A stretch of 64,000 bases of DNA from Schlesneria paludicola DSM 18645. Lineage in GTDB: Bacteria > Planctomycetota > Planctomycetia > Planctomycetales > Planctomycetaceae. The first letter of the stretch is position 1, and every line of letters begins with the position of its first letter. The notes under the pieces were generated by a model. It did no database searches and had not been told where the DNA came from. It saw only the letters and a program-made list of their open reading frames with translations. Shown one piece after another: positions 9,055-19,987 of the stretch. The stretch is taken from positions 347,636 through 411,635 of the forward strand of contig NZ_JH636436.1 in assembly GCF_000255655.1 (NCBI RefSeq). Direction: 5' to 3'. The position numbers and the translations under genes are program-made.

Positions 9055-10287
9055 ATGCGTTTGGATGCATTGATTTTCGGTGGTGGTGCGGCCGGCCTTT
9101 GGCTATTGGATCGGCTGTCACGCGACGGGCATCATGTGTTGTTGCTCGAGGCACACGCGCTGGGGGCTGGTCAGACGATCGCCTCGCAGGGGATCATTCA
9201 TAGCGGCATGAAATACACCCTGACCGGGTTGCTCACGCAGTCTGCGAAGACTGTTCGTGAAATGTCGCTCGTCTGGCGAGATTCCCTGCTAGGACGCAGC
9301 ACGCCCAATTTGTCGCACACACAGTTGCGATCAGGGTTCTGTTTGCAATGGCACGCGGACACGCTTGTCGCGCGAGCGGGAGCGATGGGGCCGCGTTACG
9401 CCATGCTGCCGAAGCCCGAAACGGTCTCGATGCACGAACGCCCGGCTGTCTTGAGTGGCGTGTTTGGTGTCGTTGCTCGGACGCCCGAGCAGGTCATTGC
9501 ACCCCGAAGTTTTATTCAGGATCTGGCGAATCAGTATCGAGATCGCATCCTGAAGATTGACGCCAAGGCGGGCATGGAATTTGAACTCGAGAGTCCCGGA
9601 GAAGTGGCCGCCGTACGGCTCACTTCTCCCGCCGATCAATCGACGCTCGAATTGAAGCCACGACAGGTGATTTTCACAGCGGGGGCGGGGAACTCACAAC
9701 TTCGCAAACATGCCGGTCTCAGTGCCGATTTGATGCCGCGGCGTCCATTGCGGATGGTACTTGTTCGCGGCGACCTTCCGGAATTGAATGGACACTGTCT
9801 GGATGGCACGAAACCTCGCGTCACGATTACTTCTGAAAAGGATCAGCAGGGACGCATGGTCTGGCAGGTGGGGGGGGAGTTCGCCGAGGAAAGCATACGA
9901 ATCGACGAAAAAACATTGACGGAACGAGCACGGTCTGAACTCTCGATCGCCCTGCCCGGCGTAGGCTTACGACATGCGGAATGGTCAACCTATGCCGTCG
10001 ATCATGCCGAGGGAGCCATGGCGAGTGGCGCAGGGCTGGAGAGTATTCAGGTGTTATGTGCGGGAAATGTCACGACGGGATGGCCTACGAAGTTGGCGCT
10101 CGCCCCGATTCTGGCTCAGGAAATCGCGAGTCGCGCCCGTGCGCCGTATGTGATGACGGCATTTGATACCACGCCATTTGTACATTGGCCGCGTCCGTCT
10201 GTCGCGCAATTGCCGTGGGATGAAGCAGGTCGCCGCTGGTGGCAAGTGGCGGAAAGCACCGGGTTCGAGCTTCGCCGCGCGGCGTAG
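9055..10287 (+). CDS. FAD-dependent oxidoreductase (DAO family)
   Basis: A 411-residue flavoprotein of the D-amino-acid-oxidase-like superfamily. The N-terminus is a Rossmann dinucleotide fold (DALIFGGGAAGLWLLDRLS), an acidic residue ends the second strand (LLLEAH), and GAGQTIASQGIIHSG is a typical FAD-contact stretch of this superfamily. A second FAD-binding segment near residue 205 reads QVIFTAGAGNSQL. The substrate is not evident. GGAAGATGGGA lies upstream; the ATG at 9055 and a GTG at 9052 are both usable. It is convergent with the PH-domain gene and otherwise isolated. Confidence 0.85.
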   Translation: MRLDALIFGGGAAGLWLLDRLSRDGHHVLLLEAHALGAGQTIASQGIIHSGMKYTLTGLLTQSAKTVREMSLVWRDSLLGRSTPNLSHTQLRSGFCLQWHADTLVARAGAMGPRYAMLPKPETVSMHERPAVLSGVFGVVARTPEQVIAPRSFIQDLANQYRDRILKIDAKAGMEFELESPGEVAAVRLTSPADQSTLELKPRQVIFTAGAGNSQLRKHAGLSADLMPRRPLRMVLVRGDLPELNGHCLDGTKPRVTITSEKDQQGRMVWQVGGEFAEESIRIDEKTLTERARSELSIALPGVGLRHAEWSTYAVDHAEGAMASGAGLESIQVLCAGNVTTGWPTKLALAPILAQEIASRARAPYVMTAFDTTPFVHWPRPSVAQLPWDEAGRRWWQVAESTGFELRRAA

Positions 10288-10373
10288 GACGATTTTCCAT
10301 TGCGAATGTCTCATCCCAGTCCTTGAGGCTGGGGTCATCGACACTGGTGCCGCCGAGACGTCCTGCGTTGCTG

Positions 10374-10889
10374 TCAGTGCCGTGCTTTAATTTGCGTAAG
10401 TGCTGACGCAACTTGACGTTTTGCGTCAACAGATTCCTGGATGACCTGACAAAACCGGTCAGGACGAGGGATTCCGCGAAGCAGCATCAGGGTTTGTCCG
10501 GCCGCGCCCGTCAGACGAATATCGCCTGTCTGGTAGAACGAGAGTCGCGAATCGGGATCAACGCTGGCGAGTGTAATCTCTGGCAGTGTGGCCGACTCTA
10601 ACAGACGAAATCCCAATGAGTTGACGCGTTTGATGACTCGGTTTGTCAGTACGTATCGTGAGCCAAAAACCTTCATCCACAAGTAAACAGTGGCGGCGAG
10701 GGGCGCGACGAGCAGTCCAAACAGCAGGTTCGAGATTTTCATTCCCCAGACTTTGGTGGGAATGCAATCGAGCAACCGATGGATAAAGTCGCCGGCAGAC
10801 GTTGCCGCGATCGAGGGGTAGACCTCTTCAACCACGGTCTCGTGGTTGGGGCTCACACCGGAAATCGCCTGGGGCTTTTGAATCAGCAT
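10374..10889 (-). CDS. membrane-anchored bacterial PH-domain (DUF304-like) protein
   Basis: A 171-residue protein with one or two hydrophobic helices (ISNLLFGLLVAPLAATVYLW, about residues 52-75), then a segment resembling the bacterial pleckstrin-homology fold of DUF304 proteins (RYVLTNRVIKRVNSLG, later DIRLTGAAGQTLMLLRGIP). Such proteins sit on the cytoplasmic membrane face; their role is mostly unknown. ATG 10889 is chosen because it directly precedes MLIQKPQ, with AGAGAGG about 12 nt upstream; a GTG at 10940 would add 17 residues. Confidence 0.65.
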   Translation of the reverse strand: MLIQKPQAISGVSPNHETVVEEVYPSIAATSAGDFIHRLLDCIPTKVWGMKISNLLFGLLVAPLAATVYLWMKVFGSRYVLTNRVIKRVNSLGFRLLESATLPEITLASVDPDSRLSFYQTGDIRLTGAAGQTLMLLRGIPRPDRFCQVIQESVDAKRQVASALTQIKARH

Positions 10890-11192
10890 GGTTTCGTGCC
10901 GCCTCTCTGATGAGTCTTCACGAAGGAACTGGGATTTCACGACCGACGGGATTCGATGTCGTGAAGATACCCGACGGTTTCCCGAAACGCCAGTTCATGG
11001 CCGACTTTGCCGCTCGGACCTGTTGGGCTGGGCAATCCTCGAAAAACGTACAGATGAGGAACTTTACCGGTTGTGCAGATTTTTCCAAAAGTTCCGGATG
11101 TCTGGCGCCGATAATGTAAGCAAGGGAATATTGCGCGTCGGCGTGCCGAGGACAGTTTTCCCGCGGATTTGAATCCTAATGCAGTCGGCGAC

Positions 11193-11222
11193 TTGACATT
11201 AAGTCTTTTTTGGGAATACAGT
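11193..11222 (+). promoter_or_regulatory. sigma-70-type promoter for the HU gene
   Basis: A consensus TTGACA at 11193-11198 is followed after 18 bp by TACAGT (four of six matches to TATAAT). Transcription would start near 11229, leaving a leader of about 60 nt before the HU start at 11292. The rest of the 402-bp gap (10890-11291) shows no gene. Confidence 0.55.
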
Positions 11223-11291
11223 TGAGTCTCATCTACACCATCGAATTCCGTCCGGCCCCACGGTGTCGGCATTCTACGGGAGACTCAGGTT

Positions 11292-11675
11292 GTGACCAAA
11301 AAAGAAATCGTCAAAGAGATTTCCGAAGCGCTTGGGATGACACAGCTCAAGACCAAAGAGATCGTTCAGAAGACGTTCGACGCCATCGTGAAAACGTTGG
11401 TTGAGGACGGTCGGATTGAACTACGCAATTTCGGGGTGTTTGAAGTTAAGAAGCGAGCGGCACGGAAAGCACGTAATCCACGTACGGGTGACAAAGTTTT
11501 TGTCCCCGAAAAATTCGTGGTGACGTTCAAGCCGGGCAAGGAAATGGAAGAGAAGGTTCGTCAGTTGGAAATGGAAGCGGCAGCCAAGGCGGCATCTCAG
11601 CAACATGCGCAACAGCAAGTTGAAGTTCAGCCCGCACAGCCACCGCAACATGAAACAACAGAGCAGATCACTTGA
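11292..11675 (+). CDS. hup: HU/IHF family DNA-binding protein with Q/A/P-rich tail
   Basis: A histone-like nucleoid protein that bends DNA as a dimer. Residues 1-90 are a complete HU fold: [16 protein letters not shown] helices, the [13 protein letters not shown] turn and the arm with [15 protein letters not shown] usually ends near 90-95 residues. Here another ~35 residues follow, rich in Ala, Gln and Pro ([20 protein letters not shown]), presumably disordered. The start is GTG, with GGGAGA about 10 nt upstream. Distinguishing HU from IHF would need phylogeny. Confidence 0.92.
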   Translation: MTKKEIVKEISEALGMTQLKTKEIVQKTFDAIVKTLVEDGRIELRNFGVFEVKKRAARKARNPRTGDKVFVPEKFVVTFKPGKEMEEKVRQLEMEAAAKAASQQHAQQQVEVQPAQPPQHETTEQIT

Positions 11676-11781
11676 GAGCTAAAGGTTCGAGATTTGGCGA
11701 GACCTGATTTGTGGCGTAATCGTCATGGATCAGCCGATCAAGCGAATCGGAGTTGGTCAGTTTTCAAGTTCCTCATATGAT

Positions 11782-11808
11782 CCAACCAGTGGCAGCTCTG
11801 CTGGTTGG
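11782..11808 (+). terminator. stem-loop downstream of HU gene
   Basis: CCAACCAG and CTGGTTGG form a perfect 8-bp stem around an 11-nt loop, about 105 bp past the HU stop. No U-tract follows, so it may be a processing or attenuation hairpin instead. Confidence 0.3.
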
Positions 11809-11899
11809 GTGAAGTCGGAGTCGAAACTTCGAACGACAGGATGTCGTGTCGAATGCGAGCGAACGAGACCGCCTGCGGGCGGCGGGCACGGAGGCCATC

Positions 11900-12121
11900 A
11901 TGCGGAATCGGTTGTATATTGCCCTGTTTCTGTTGGCAGGTAGCTTGGGGCAGGTCGGTTGTATCGTCCCGATCTATTCATCCTCGCCCGATATTCGCGC
12001 TCGGCAACTGATCTATGTGTCGGAAGGTTACCGACATATTCCCGAAATCTGGGAACGGATCTGGGGTCTGGATATGCCTGACGTGGCGACGCCTTATCGT
12101 ACACACGGCGGCGTGATCTGA
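11900..12121 (+). CDS. small lipoprotein-like exported protein of unknown function
   Basis: A 73-residue protein. The N-terminus MRNRLYIALFLLAGSLGQVGC is a positively charged, hydrophobic export signal ending in a cysteine; the lipobox (QVGC) is imperfect, so lipidation is likely but not certain. The mature part ends IPEIWERIWGLDMPDVATPY. I cannot name a family. ATG 11900 is chosen because GGAG lies 6 nt upstream and it opens directly into the signal; the frame extends 54 bp further upstream. Confidence 0.65.
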   Translation: MRNRLYIALFLLAGSLGQVGCIVPIYSSSPDIRARQLIYVSEGYRHIPEIWERIWGLDMPDVATPYRTHGGVI

Positions 12122-12464
12122 TTCGATGCGCTGAGTCGTCGGTCAGAGATCGGCGAGACCTCGTGGCAGCGCTGCGCGAACTGGTTTGTCCCGTCGAAGC
12201 ACGGCTTCGTACAGCGGATCTATGCACATGCATTCCGTGAAAGGTCTACAGGTGGAGTTACCTGTCGGAGATCTTAAGGCAGGGGCATTGTCCTTTTGCT
12301 TTACCATTCAATTCGGGCTGTCATTCGGCGCGTAAGCGACGTCTTGTCGCGCCCATTCTCGATCAGCCCACAAGCGAGACGATCCGGTGAGCAGTTTCTG
12401 TCGACGCCCCATCGGCCGTCCGGATACTGCCCCCGTCTTGTTTTGAATCAGAGACTTCTTCTCT
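12122..12464. other. non-coding gap before repeat A1
   Basis: No gene is supported here. A small inverted repeat, ACAGGT-6 nt-ACCTGT, lies at 12248-12265. The following sequence leads into repeat A1. Confidence 0.35.
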
Positions 12465-12583
12465 TTCTCTGTGTCTCCGTGCCTCTGTATCTCCCTCGCC
12501 CCCGCTGAGCCCACCTGTACGTTTCGCGTACTTCGTGTGCGCATTGGTAGGGGGGAGACACGGAGGCACGGAGACACAGAGAA
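12465..12583 (+). repeat. family A dispersed hairpin repeat, copy A1
   Basis: About 119 bp with long, nearly complementary ends: the left arm reads TTCTCTGTGTCTCCGTG and the right arm ends CACGGAGACACAGAGAA. The core contains CCCCCGCTGAGCCCACC, GTACGTTTCGCGTAC and CATTGGTAGGG. Copies A2 (34548) and A3 (48113) share arms and core in the same orientation. It lies between the small lipoprotein gene and pyrD. Confidence 0.8.
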
Positions 12584-12727
12584 TGCAAGGGGGGAGCAGG
12601 GGCTCATTGTCGTGAGGGGTTGTCTGTGGATACCATATTTGCATGACGGTGGTGGGAATTGTTGCGCGCGGCCATGGGGGCTGAATGGTGCTCTTTCGCC
12701 AGGCGTCGCTGAAGTGAGTACCTCGTC

Positions 12728-13690
12728 GTGCCTTGTTTGGAAGTTCAGCTCAATCGTCTGCGTTTGAAGAATCCGATCCTCGTCGCCTCGGGGACATTTG
12801 GATATGCCCGTGAGATGACGGCGTATGCCGAGTTTTCTCAGCTTGGGGCACTCATTCCCAAGACCGTCACTCCGCTGCCGCGTCCTGGTAACCCACCACC
12901 ACGGACAGTGGAAACACCCTCGGGGCTGCTCAATTCCATCGGACTTGATAACGATGGTTTGGACGCATTCATCGCCAAGCATCTCACCGCGCTGCTGGGG
13001 TTGGGGACGGCGGTGATTGCCAACATTGCCGGGAAGAACACGGCCGAGTTCGTTCAGATGGCACAAAAGCTAAGCGAGTATCCGGGGCTTGCGGGGCTCG
13101 AGCTGAATATCTCGTGTCCGAATGTCAGTGGTGGCGTCGACTATGGGACGAATCCGAAAATGACGGCGGAAGTCGTTGCGGCCGTGCGCGCAGCGTGTGA
13201 CCTGCCGATCATCGCGAAGCTGACTCCCAATGTGACCAGCGTTGTCGAGATCGCACGTGCGGCGAGCGATGCCGGGGCCGATGCGCTGTCGCTGGTCAAC
13301 ACGTTTCAGGGGCTGGTCGTCAATTGGCGCAAGCGTCAGCCGGTACTGGGGAACGGGATTGGTGGTCTGAGTGGCCCGGCGATTAAGCCGCTCGCGCTGC
13401 GGATCGTCTGGCAGGTGGCTCAAGCAGTGAAGACGCCAATCATCGGGGTTGGTGGAATTCAATCGATCGACGACGTGATGGAGTTCTTAATCTGCGGTGC
13501 ATCGGCGGTCCAAATCGGCACCGCAAATTTTTACAATCCGACGTTGGCGACCACGCTGGTGACTCAATTGGCTTCGATTCTTGAGGAAGAAGGCTGCGAA
13601 TCGGTGACGGATCTGGTGGGCACAATTCAGCCCTCAACGGTGGCACGTCTGGCCGCACAAAGTTGTCAGACTGCCAAGTCGTCTGTTTGA
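12728..13690 (+). CDS. pyrD: dihydroorotate dehydrogenase, class 1B catalytic subunit
   Basis: A 320-residue FMN enzyme oxidising dihydroorotate to orotate, step four of pyrimidine synthesis. [12 protein letters not shown] opens the barrel; the substrate-loop cysteine is in [12 protein letters not shown], where class 1 enzymes use Cys and class 2 Ser; [12 protein letters not shown] and [12 protein letters not shown] form the FMN phosphate site. Length and order fit class 1B (PyrDB), which normally partners the iron-sulfur/FAD subunit PyrK; no pyrK is nearby. The start is GTG 12728 ([11 protein letters not shown]), about 145 bp after repeat A1. Confidence 0.9.
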   Translation: MPCLEVQLNRLRLKNPILVASGTFGYAREMTAYAEFSQLGALIPKTVTPLPRPGNPPPRTVETPSGLLNSIGLDNDGLDAFIAKHLTALLGLGTAVIANIAGKNTAEFVQMAQKLSEYPGLAGLELNISCPNVSGGVDYGTNPKMTAEVVAAVRAACDLPIIAKLTPNVTSVVEIARAASDAGADALSLVNTFQGLVVNWRKRQPVLGNGIGGLSGPAIKPLALRIVWQVAQAVKTPIIGVGGIQSIDDVMEFLICGASAVQIGTANFYNPTLATTLVTQLASILEEEGCESVTDLVGTIQPSTVARLAAQSCQTAKSSV

Positions 13691-13825
13691 TGAGGTCCGT
13701 CGCCCGATGACGATTCGATGGAATCCATCCGGAGAGTTTCATCAGGCGGCGACACGAGGTCATGTCTTCACAGAGCCAGATTCTTCGCGAGGTTGTTTGT
13801 TGATGCTCGATTGAAGGAGGTTCGC

Positions 13826-16800
13826 GTGTCGTTCCGATATCGGTGTCGCGGATGGTGGGTGAATGCCTCGTGGGCAATTGCCCTGTTCGGGTTCGGTGTC
13901 GTCGCCGATGGAAACCGTTTCGCGCAGGCCGATGAACCGTTGCCCGAGCGAGTCGAATTCAATCGTGATGTTCGGCCGATTCTTTCGGATGTTTGCTTTC
14001 ACTGTCATGGCCCCGATGCGGCACAGCGCAAGGGCGATCTGAGGCTCGATACGCACGCCGGGGCGACTGCGGATTTGGGTGACGGTCGGCGTGCCATCGT
14101 GCCCGAACATGCGGAGCAGAGCGAACTGGTTCGGCGGGTCGAATCGACCGACGCCGACCTGCAGATGCCACCGCCCGATTCGGGGCGAACACTTTCCTCG
14201 CGGCAGCAAGCACTTCTGCGACGATGGGTCGCTCAAGGTGCGAAGTGGGATTTGCATTGGTCCTTCGTCAGGCCCGTACGAGCAGAATTGCCGCGTGTGA
14301 AACGAAGTGAGTGGGCGCGCGGCCCGATTGATCTGTTCGTGGCCGCTCGATTGGAACAAGAGGGAATCCCGCCGTCCCGAATGGCAGAACGAACAACCTT
14401 GCTGCGTCGCGCGACGCTCGATCTGACCGGACTGCCTCCTTCGCCAGACGACATGGCCGATTTCCTGCGAGACGAATCGCCTGATGCCTGGGAGCGTCAG
14501 CTGGATCGTCTGCTGGCATCACCGCGCTACGGCGAACGGATGGCCGTGCGCTGGGCGAATGCGGCACGCTATGCAGACACCAGTGGCTACCAAAGTGACG
14601 GCGAACGCACGATGTGGCGATGGCGCGACTGGGTGATTGACGCCTACAACGCAAACATGGCGTTTGATCAGTTCACCGTCCAACAACTCGCGGGGGATTT
14701 GTTGCCCGATCCGACGCTCGAACAGCAGATTGCCACGGGCTTCAATCGAAATCATCGCGGGAACGCGGAAGGGGGGATTATCCCCGAAGAGTACGCGGTC
14801 GAGTATGTGGTCGATCGCGTTGAGACGACAGCCACGGTGTGGCTCGGTCTGACGTTGATGTGTGCGAGATGCCACAACCATAAGTATGATCCGTTGCCCC
14901 AGTCCGACTTCTATCAGATGTTCGCTTTCTTCAACAACGTCCCCGAGAAGGGGCGGGCTGTGAAGTATGGCAACTCGCCTCCGTTCCTGACTTCGCCGAC
15001 CCAATCCCAGCAGCGCGACTTGGCCCAAATCGATCGTCGCTTGTCCGCCGCGCAGGCAACGTGGGCGGCGTTGCAATCGGACGTCGCATCGACGCAAGAG
15101 AAATGGGAGCGGCAGCAAGTCCCTGATGTGCCCGCGGCTGCGGCCGTGCGCCATGGATTGATTCTGCATTTTCCTCTGGATGGCAATAGTAGTACGGTGG
15201 TCTCGTTGCCATCGGCGAACGGGCGTCCCGTCGGCTATTTGGGTCAATTGAGAACGTCGCCCGTGATCTCTCCGAGTCTGGTACTGTCGAGCAAAGACGC
15301 CGGAGATCCGCTGTTTGTTTCCGCTGGGCAGGGCATGGCACTTCAGGTTGATGACCAGCATCACGCGGCAGTGGGTGACGTGGCGAATTTTGGATTCTTT
15401 GATCCCTTTTCAATTTCCGCCTGGATTCGCCCTGAAGGAGATCGAGGCGGAACCGTAATTTCCCGGATGACGGATGCGATGCACGGCGATGGCTGGTGCG
15501 TCGTGCTCGAACAGGGCAAGGTTCAGGTGCATTTGACGAAACGATGGCTGGACGACGCGTGCCGTATCGAGACCGTCGATTCGATCGAGCCGGGACGCTG
15601 GCGACAGATTTCCGTGACATACGATGGCAGCCGCGAAACGGCGGGAATTCAGATTTTCGTCGATGGGCTACCCTGGCGGTCCGTGACATTATTGGATGAA
15701 CTGAATCAGTCGTTCGACAACAAGGGGCCGCTTCGCATCGGCGGCGGGAATGGGCCAGACGGAAGGTTCCATGGTCTGATCGACGAAGTGCGCATTTTCG
15801 ATCGAGTGCTGTCCGCGGACGAGGCCGCGATTCTTGCCGTAAATAAGCCCCTGTCGGCAATTGCGGCGACGCCCAAAGGGGATCGCACGGCCGCTCAAAC
15901 GGCGGCATTGCGACTGTTCTTTGTCCAGCAAGCGGCGGATGAAACAATCCGTACCGCGTGGACAGAGCAACTACGACTGCGGGACGAGCGATCACGGTTC
16001 GTTGACGGGTTGCCCACAACGATGGTCATGTGTGAAATGCCGCAACCGCGTGACACGCATGTGTTGCTGCGGGGTGAGTACGATAAGCCAGGTGAACGAG
16101 TCGGCGCGGATGTCCCGGCGAGTGTGATGCCGCTGGCACACGATGCGCCGCGGAACCGACTGGGGCTCGCCCGATGGCTGGTGAACCCCGCTCATCCTTT
16201 GACCGCGCGCGTGGCCGTGAACCGCTGCTGGCAGATGTTGTTTGGGATTGGTCTGGTCAAAACCGTGGATGATTTCGGACAACAGGGAGAATGGCCCAGT
16301 CACCCCGAACTGCTGGACTGGTTGGCGATCGAGTTTCAGGGTGTTCCAGCGTCGTCTTCTCAATGGGATACGAAACGGCTGTTACGGCAGGTGACGTCGA
16401 GCGCGACCTATCAGCAGTCGTCTCGAACATCTGACGAATTGCAGCAGCGCGATCCAGAGAATCGCTGGCTGGCACGAGGTCCGCGGTTCCGACTGTCGGC
16501 AGAAATGGTGCGCGATCAAGCGCTGGCGGCGAGCGGGTTGCTTGTTGAACAGCTTGGTGGTCCGTCGGTCAGGCCCTATCAGCCGGATGGTCTGTGGAAG
16601 GATCTGGCGGGGATCGACTATGAACAGGATCACGGGGCCAGCTTGTATCGGCGAGGACTTTATACCTATTGGAAACGGACGGTGGCACCGCCATCAATGG
16701 TGACGTTCGATGCGGGTGGACGCGAAACGTGTATTGTCAAAGAGACGCGAACCAACACGCCACTGCAGGCACTCAACTTAATGAACGACGTTACATATGT

Positions 16801-17104
16801 CGAAGCCGCGCGCGTTCTTGGCGAGGCGATGATGAGGGAGGCCGATGCCACGCCGTCACAGCGAATCGATCGTGCATTCCTGAGAGTGCTGGGGCGAACC
16901 GTGCATCCCGTGGAACTGGCGGTCTTGAGTGCCGGGTACGCCGATCATCTGGCTCACTTTCGAATGCATTTGAGCGATGCCGAGACGCTCACGAAACAAG
17001 GTGAATCGGTTCGAGCCCCGCATCTTGATGTCGCGGAGCTGGCCGCATGTACGACAGTCGCGGGGCTGATCTTGAATCTTGATGAAACGGTGACACGCGA
17101 GTAG
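13826..17104 (+). CDS. PSCyt1/DUF1549-LamG-DUF1553 planctomycete cytochrome-like protein
   Basis: A 1092-residue exported protein. A signal sequence (about 1-36, ending FAQAD) precedes a PSCyt1 haem motif CFHCH in [15 protein letters not shown] and a methionine-bearing MPPPDSG. DUF1549 follows, ending with [14 protein letters not shown] LamG/concanavalin-like insert spans about 410-640 ([20 protein letters not shown]). DUF1553 ends the protein ([36 protein letters not shown]). The family is widespread in planctomycetes, usually paired with DUF1501; it is suspected to act on polysaccharides, but no reaction is established. Start: GTG 13826, with AAGGAGG 5 nt upstream, beats the longer frame from 13718. 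The next gene starts 60 bp after the stop, so they form an operon. Confidence 0.88.
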   Translation: MSFRYRCRGWWVNASWAIALFGFGVVADGNRFAQADEPLPERVEFNRDVRPILSDVCFHCHGPDAAQRKGDLRLDTHAGATADLGDGRRAIVPEHAEQSELVRRVESTDADLQMPPPDSGRTLSSRQQALLRRWVAQGAKWDLHWSFVRPVRAELPRVKRSEWARGPIDLFVAARLEQEGIPPSRMAERTTLLRRATLDLTGLPPSPDDMADFLRDESPDAWERQLDRLLASPRYGERMAVRWANAARYADTSGYQSDGERTMWRWRDWVIDAYNANMAFDQFTVQQLAGDLLPDPTLEQQIATGFNRNHRGNAEGGIIPEEYAVEYVVDRVETTATVWLGLTLMCARCHNHKYDPLPQSDFYQMFAFFNNVPEKGRAVKYGNSPPFLTSPTQSQQRDLAQIDRRLSAAQATWAALQSDVASTQEKWERQQVPDVPAAAAVRHGLILHFPLDGNSSTVVSLPSANGRPVGYLGQLRTSPVISPSLVLSSKDAGDPLFVSAGQGMALQVDDQHHAAVGDVANFGFFDPFSISAWIRPEGDRGGTVISRMTDAMHGDGWCVVLEQGKVQVHLTKRWLDDACRIETVDSIEPGRWRQISVTYDGSRETAGIQIFVDGLPWRSVTLLDELNQSFDNKGPLRIGGGNGPDGRFHGLIDEVRIFDRVLSADEAAILAVNKPLSAIAATPKGDRTAAQTAALRLFFVQQAADETIRTAWTEQLRLRDERSRFVDGLPTTMVMCEMPQPRDTHVLLRGEYDKPGERVGADVPASVMPLAHDAPRNRLGLARWLVNPAHPLTARVAVNRCWQMLFGIGLVKTVDDFGQQGEWPSHPELLDWLAIEFQGVPASSSQWDTKRLLRQVTSSATYQQSSRTSDELQQRDPENRWLARGPRFRLSAEMVRDQALAASGLLVEQLGGPSVRPYQPDGLWKDLAGIDYEQDHGASLYRRGLYTYWKRTVAPPSMVTFDAGGRETCIVKETRTNTPLQALNLMNDVTYVEAARVLGEAMMREADATPSQRIDRAFLRVLGRTVHPVELAVLSAGYADHLAHFRMHLSDAETLTKQGESVRAPHLDVAELAACTTVAGLILNLDETVTRE

Positions 17105-17164
17105 CGGTTGATGGCCGAGCGGGTTTGAATCCTGGGTTGGTGAACAATCAGTACGAGGCACGAG

Positions 17165-18715
17165 ATGGCAGTTCATGAAAGTCTCTGGTCAGAGGGCCCT
17201 TTAAGCAGTCAATCATGTGTCACGAGCGACTCAACTCCGCTGACCGCAATTGACGATGTCACAGGTCTGCCGCTGACTCGAATGGGTCGCCGTTCGTTTC
17301 TGGATTCATCGCTGGGGTTGGGTTCCGTGGCACTCGCCTCTTTGACCAATCGCGCACTGTTTGCCGACCCGAGCGGAAACGTGAAGACCGCATCCGAACT
17401 CTCACATGCGGGGCCTCACTTTGCTCCGAAGGCAAAGCGGGTGATCTACCTGTTTCAGTCGGGGGCCCCGTCGCAGATGGATTTGTTCGATTGGAAACCG
17501 GGGCTTGCGGCAATGCGCGGCACAGAATTGCCCGAGTCAATTCGTCAGGGCCAGCGGCTGACGGGGATGACGTCCCGACAGGCAAGCTTTCCCGTGGCGC
17601 CGACGAAGTTCCAATTCGCACAACGCGGTCAGTCGGGTGCCTGGGTGAGCGAACTGCTGCCTCACACGGCAGGCATCGCCGACAAATTGGCGTTCGTCCG
17701 TTCGATGCATACCGAGGCCATTAACCACGATCCGGCGGTGACGTTTTTTCAAACGGGCAACCAATTGGCGGGGCGGCCCAGCATGGGCAGTTGGATTTCG
17801 TATGGCCTGGGATCGGACACCGAAGACCTGCCCGCGTTCGTGGCGATGGTCTCGATCGGCACCGGCAATCCCAATGATCAACCGCTCTATGACCGGCTGT
17901 GGGGTTCTGGCTTCTTGCCTTCAAAGTACCAGGGAACGAAATTTCGTTCCGTCGGTGATCCTGTCTTGTACTTGTCCAACCCCGAAGGGATGGATGTTCG
18001 GACGCGGCGACGAGTGCTCGATGATCTGGCCAAATTGAATGCTCAGAAGTTGGACGAGTACCACGATCCGGAAATCGCCACACGAATGACGCAGTACGAG
18101 ATGGCATTTCGCATGCAGACGTCGGTTCCGGAGCTGACTGACATGGCGAGCGAGCCGGATCATAGCTTTGAGCTCTATGGGGAAGATGCCCGCAAGCCTG
18201 GAACGTATGCGTACAATTGCCTGCTCGCCCGACGACTGGCAGAGCGTGGGGTGCGATTCATTCAACTGTTTCATCGTGGCTGGGATCAGCACGGCAATCT
18301 GCCAAAGGCGATCGCCGGCCAGTGCCGCGACACCGATCAAGCATCATCTGCGTTGATTCGAGATCTCGAACAGCGCGGCATGCTCGACGAGACTCTGGTG
18401 ATCTGGGGCGGCGAATTTGGGCGGACGACCTATTGTCAGGGAACGCTCACAGCCGAGGATTACGGCCGCGACCATCATCCTCGCTGTTTCACCGTTTGGC
18501 TGGCGGGGGGAGGCATCAAGCCGGGCACGACGTGGGGCGAGACGGATGACTTCAGCTACAACATCGTCCGTGACCCGGTGCATGTACATGACCTTCACGC
18601 CACGATGTTGCACTGCCTGGGAATCGACCACACTCGGCTGACGTACAAGTTCCAGGGCCGATACTACCGCTTAACGGACGTGCATGGGAACGTCGTGAAG
18701 GGGATTTTGGCTTAG
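17165..18715 (+). CDS. DUF1501 family Tat-exported protein, partner of the preceding gene
   Basis: 516 residues. The Tat signal lies about 40 residues in ([20 protein letters not shown]). DUF1501 segments include [19 protein letters not shown] near 98, [13 protein letters not shown] near 417 and a C-terminal [15 protein letters not shown]. It lies 60 bp downstream of the DUF1549/DUF1553 gene, the standard pairing in planctomycetes; both products are exported and likely act together. A methionine at the start of MGRRSFL is an alternative start that would remove the unusual N-terminal extension. Confidence 0.88.
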   Translation: MAVHESLWSEGPLSSQSCVTSDSTPLTAIDDVTGLPLTRMGRRSFLDSSLGLGSVALASLTNRALFADPSGNVKTASELSHAGPHFAPKAKRVIYLFQSGAPSQMDLFDWKPGLAAMRGTELPESIRQGQRLTGMTSRQASFPVAPTKFQFAQRGQSGAWVSELLPHTAGIADKLAFVRSMHTEAINHDPAVTFFQTGNQLAGRPSMGSWISYGLGSDTEDLPAFVAMVSIGTGNPNDQPLYDRLWGSGFLPSKYQGTKFRSVGDPVLYLSNPEGMDVRTRRRVLDDLAKLNAQKLDEYHDPEIATRMTQYEMAFRMQTSVPELTDMASEPDHSFELYGEDARKPGTYAYNCLLARRLAERGVRFIQLFHRGWDQHGNLPKAIAGQCRDTDQASSALIRDLEQRGMLDETLVIWGGEFGRTTYCQGTLTAEDYGRDHHPRCFTVWLAGGGIKPGTTWGETDDFSYNIVRDPVHVHDLHATMLHCLGIDHTRLTYKFQGRYYRLTDVHGNVVKGILA

Positions 18716-18733
18716 AGACCGGTGATTCGGGAA

Positions 18734-18762
18734 GCGTTGCCAAGCGGAGGCTTGGCAACGAG
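18734..18762. repeat. half copy of family B repeat (B4), hairpin between convergent genes
   Basis: GCGTTGCCAAGC and GCTTGGCAACG form a near-perfect hairpin matching the right half of family B (for example copy B2 at 40638-40666). It sits between the convergent DUF1501 and thioredoxin-TPR genes and may serve both as a terminator. Confidence 0.6.
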
Positions 18763-18777
18763 AGAAATGGAAACGCT

Positions 18778-19638
18778 CTAGTACAGGGCGGTGGCGAGTT
18801 TTCGGCGGTACTCGCTGGTGAGTTCTGATCCGGGTCCGAGCATGTCGAAGATCTTGACCATGGTTGACTTGGCTTCGGCGCGGGCCTCGCCAAAATCTTT
18901 CTGGACGATCTCGAGGCAGATTTCGAGTGCTTTCCGGTGCTGTTGCGAAGCGGCGTAGGCTTCGGCGAGATGGATCTGAGCGATCAGATTTGTCGGATCA
19001 GCCTCGGCCACCTTGCGGGCTTCTTCGACACCACCGCTTTCGGCTGCGGTGCGGCGAACGTCGAGTTCCGACTTGAGCCGTTCGGCTTCCGGTTCGAGGA
19101 AGCCGCGTTGTTCGAGTGCCTCAAGGATCGTGGCGCATTCGTCGAGTCGTCCTTGTTTCAGAATGACACCTGCGAGCAGGATTTTCAGTCCGTCCTCGTC
19201 GGGCATAAGTTCCAGAGCCTGACGATATTTCAGTTCGGCTGCTTTCGGATCGGTTTCGGCCAGCTTCATTCCCTCTTGTGCCAGTTGCTGTGCGGGCGAG
19301 GGCAGCAGGCGCGCCAGCCATTCGCGAATCTGCTCAGCACTCAGCAGGCCAGTGAATTGATCGACCGGTTGGCCCTGTACCATTCCGAAGACCGTCGGCA
19401 GCGATTCCACGCGGAATGCCTGTGCGATTTCGGGTTGTTCGTCAGTGTTGACTTTGGCCAGGATGAACTTGCCGCCCATTTCCTCGGCGAGTGATTCCAG
19501 GATCGGGGCGAGTTGGCGGCAGGGATTGCACCACGGAGCCCAGAAGTCGACGACGACGGGAACTTCCATCGACTTTTGAATGATTTCTTGTTCGAACGTC
19601 TCACGGGTGACATTGATGACGTAGGCTGATGCAGACAT
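18778..19638 (-). CDS. thioredoxin-TPR protein (YbbN/CnoX-like)
   Basis: 286 residues. A thioredoxin fold (about 5-105) carries the redox pair in FWAPWCNPCRQLAP; the motif is CNPC rather than CGPC, but both cysteines remain. A TPR-like helical region follows (EGMKLAETDPKAAELKYRQA, AEAYAASQQHRKALEICLEI). The layout matches YbbN/CnoX, a chaperedoxin that protects proteins from oxidation and delivers them to GroEL; that role is inferred from family. ATG 19638 (MSASAYVINV) is chosen because the 23 residues encoded upstream (to 19707) do not belong to the fold. Confidence 0.85.
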   Translation of the reverse strand: MSASAYVINVTRETFEQEIIQKSMEVPVVVDFWAPWCNPCRQLAPILESLAEEMGGKFILAKVNTDEQPEIAQAFRVESLPTVFGMVQGQPVDQFTGLLSAEQIREWLARLLPSPAQQLAQEGMKLAETDPKAAELKYRQALELMPDEDGLKILLAGVILKQGRLDECATILEALEQRGFLEPEAERLKSELDVRRTAAESGGVEEARKVAEADPTNLIAQIHLAEAYAASQQHRKALEICLEIVQKDFGEARAEAKSTMVKIFDMLGPGSELTSEYRRKLATALY

Positions 19639-19881
19639 CGTCGGCTTTCTTTGGAAAGTGCGCTTCATTGATCGTGAAAGTGTACGGCGATGACGAAACC
19701 GCGGCAAACTCGGCGTGGGGTTGAATGGAAACCGGCGGGGTCAAAGTGAGCTTTCGACAGAATCGATCTTTGCGACTTTTGAGCAGAAAAAGGCTTCGTG
19801 ATGATCGAAAAAGCGGGATGGCGGTGGGTTTATGCCGATTTCGGAGTCCCGCGAAAGTTCTCTGTCGACGGGCCTTTCAAA

Positions 19882-19911
19882 TTGACGCCCGTCGTTTCAG
19901 GTTCCTATGAT
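19882..19911 (+). promoter_or_regulatory. sigma-70-type promoter for the PPC/DUF1549 operon
   Basis: TTGACG at 19882-19887 and TATGAT at 19906-19911 are 18 bp apart, about 75 bp before the ATG at 19988. An inverted repeat, TCAGGTT and AACCTGA, brackets the -10 region, suggesting an operator. The remainder of the 349-bp gap holds no visible gene. Confidence 0.5.
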
Positions 19912-19987
19912 AAAGTATCAGTAAAACCTGATGTCTTCCCCGCCTGAATTGCTCCCGCCTTGCTGACCCTCCTTGGAGTCGAGCCGC

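Noticed and set aside
12363-12644. Minus-strand frame across repeat A1
   Set aside because: It is a translation of the inverted-repeat element itself, with a biased repetitive composition.
14519-16019. Long minus-strand frames inside the DUF1549/LamG gene
   Set aside because: Antisense shadows of a clear family gene, with no ribosome binding sites or motifs.
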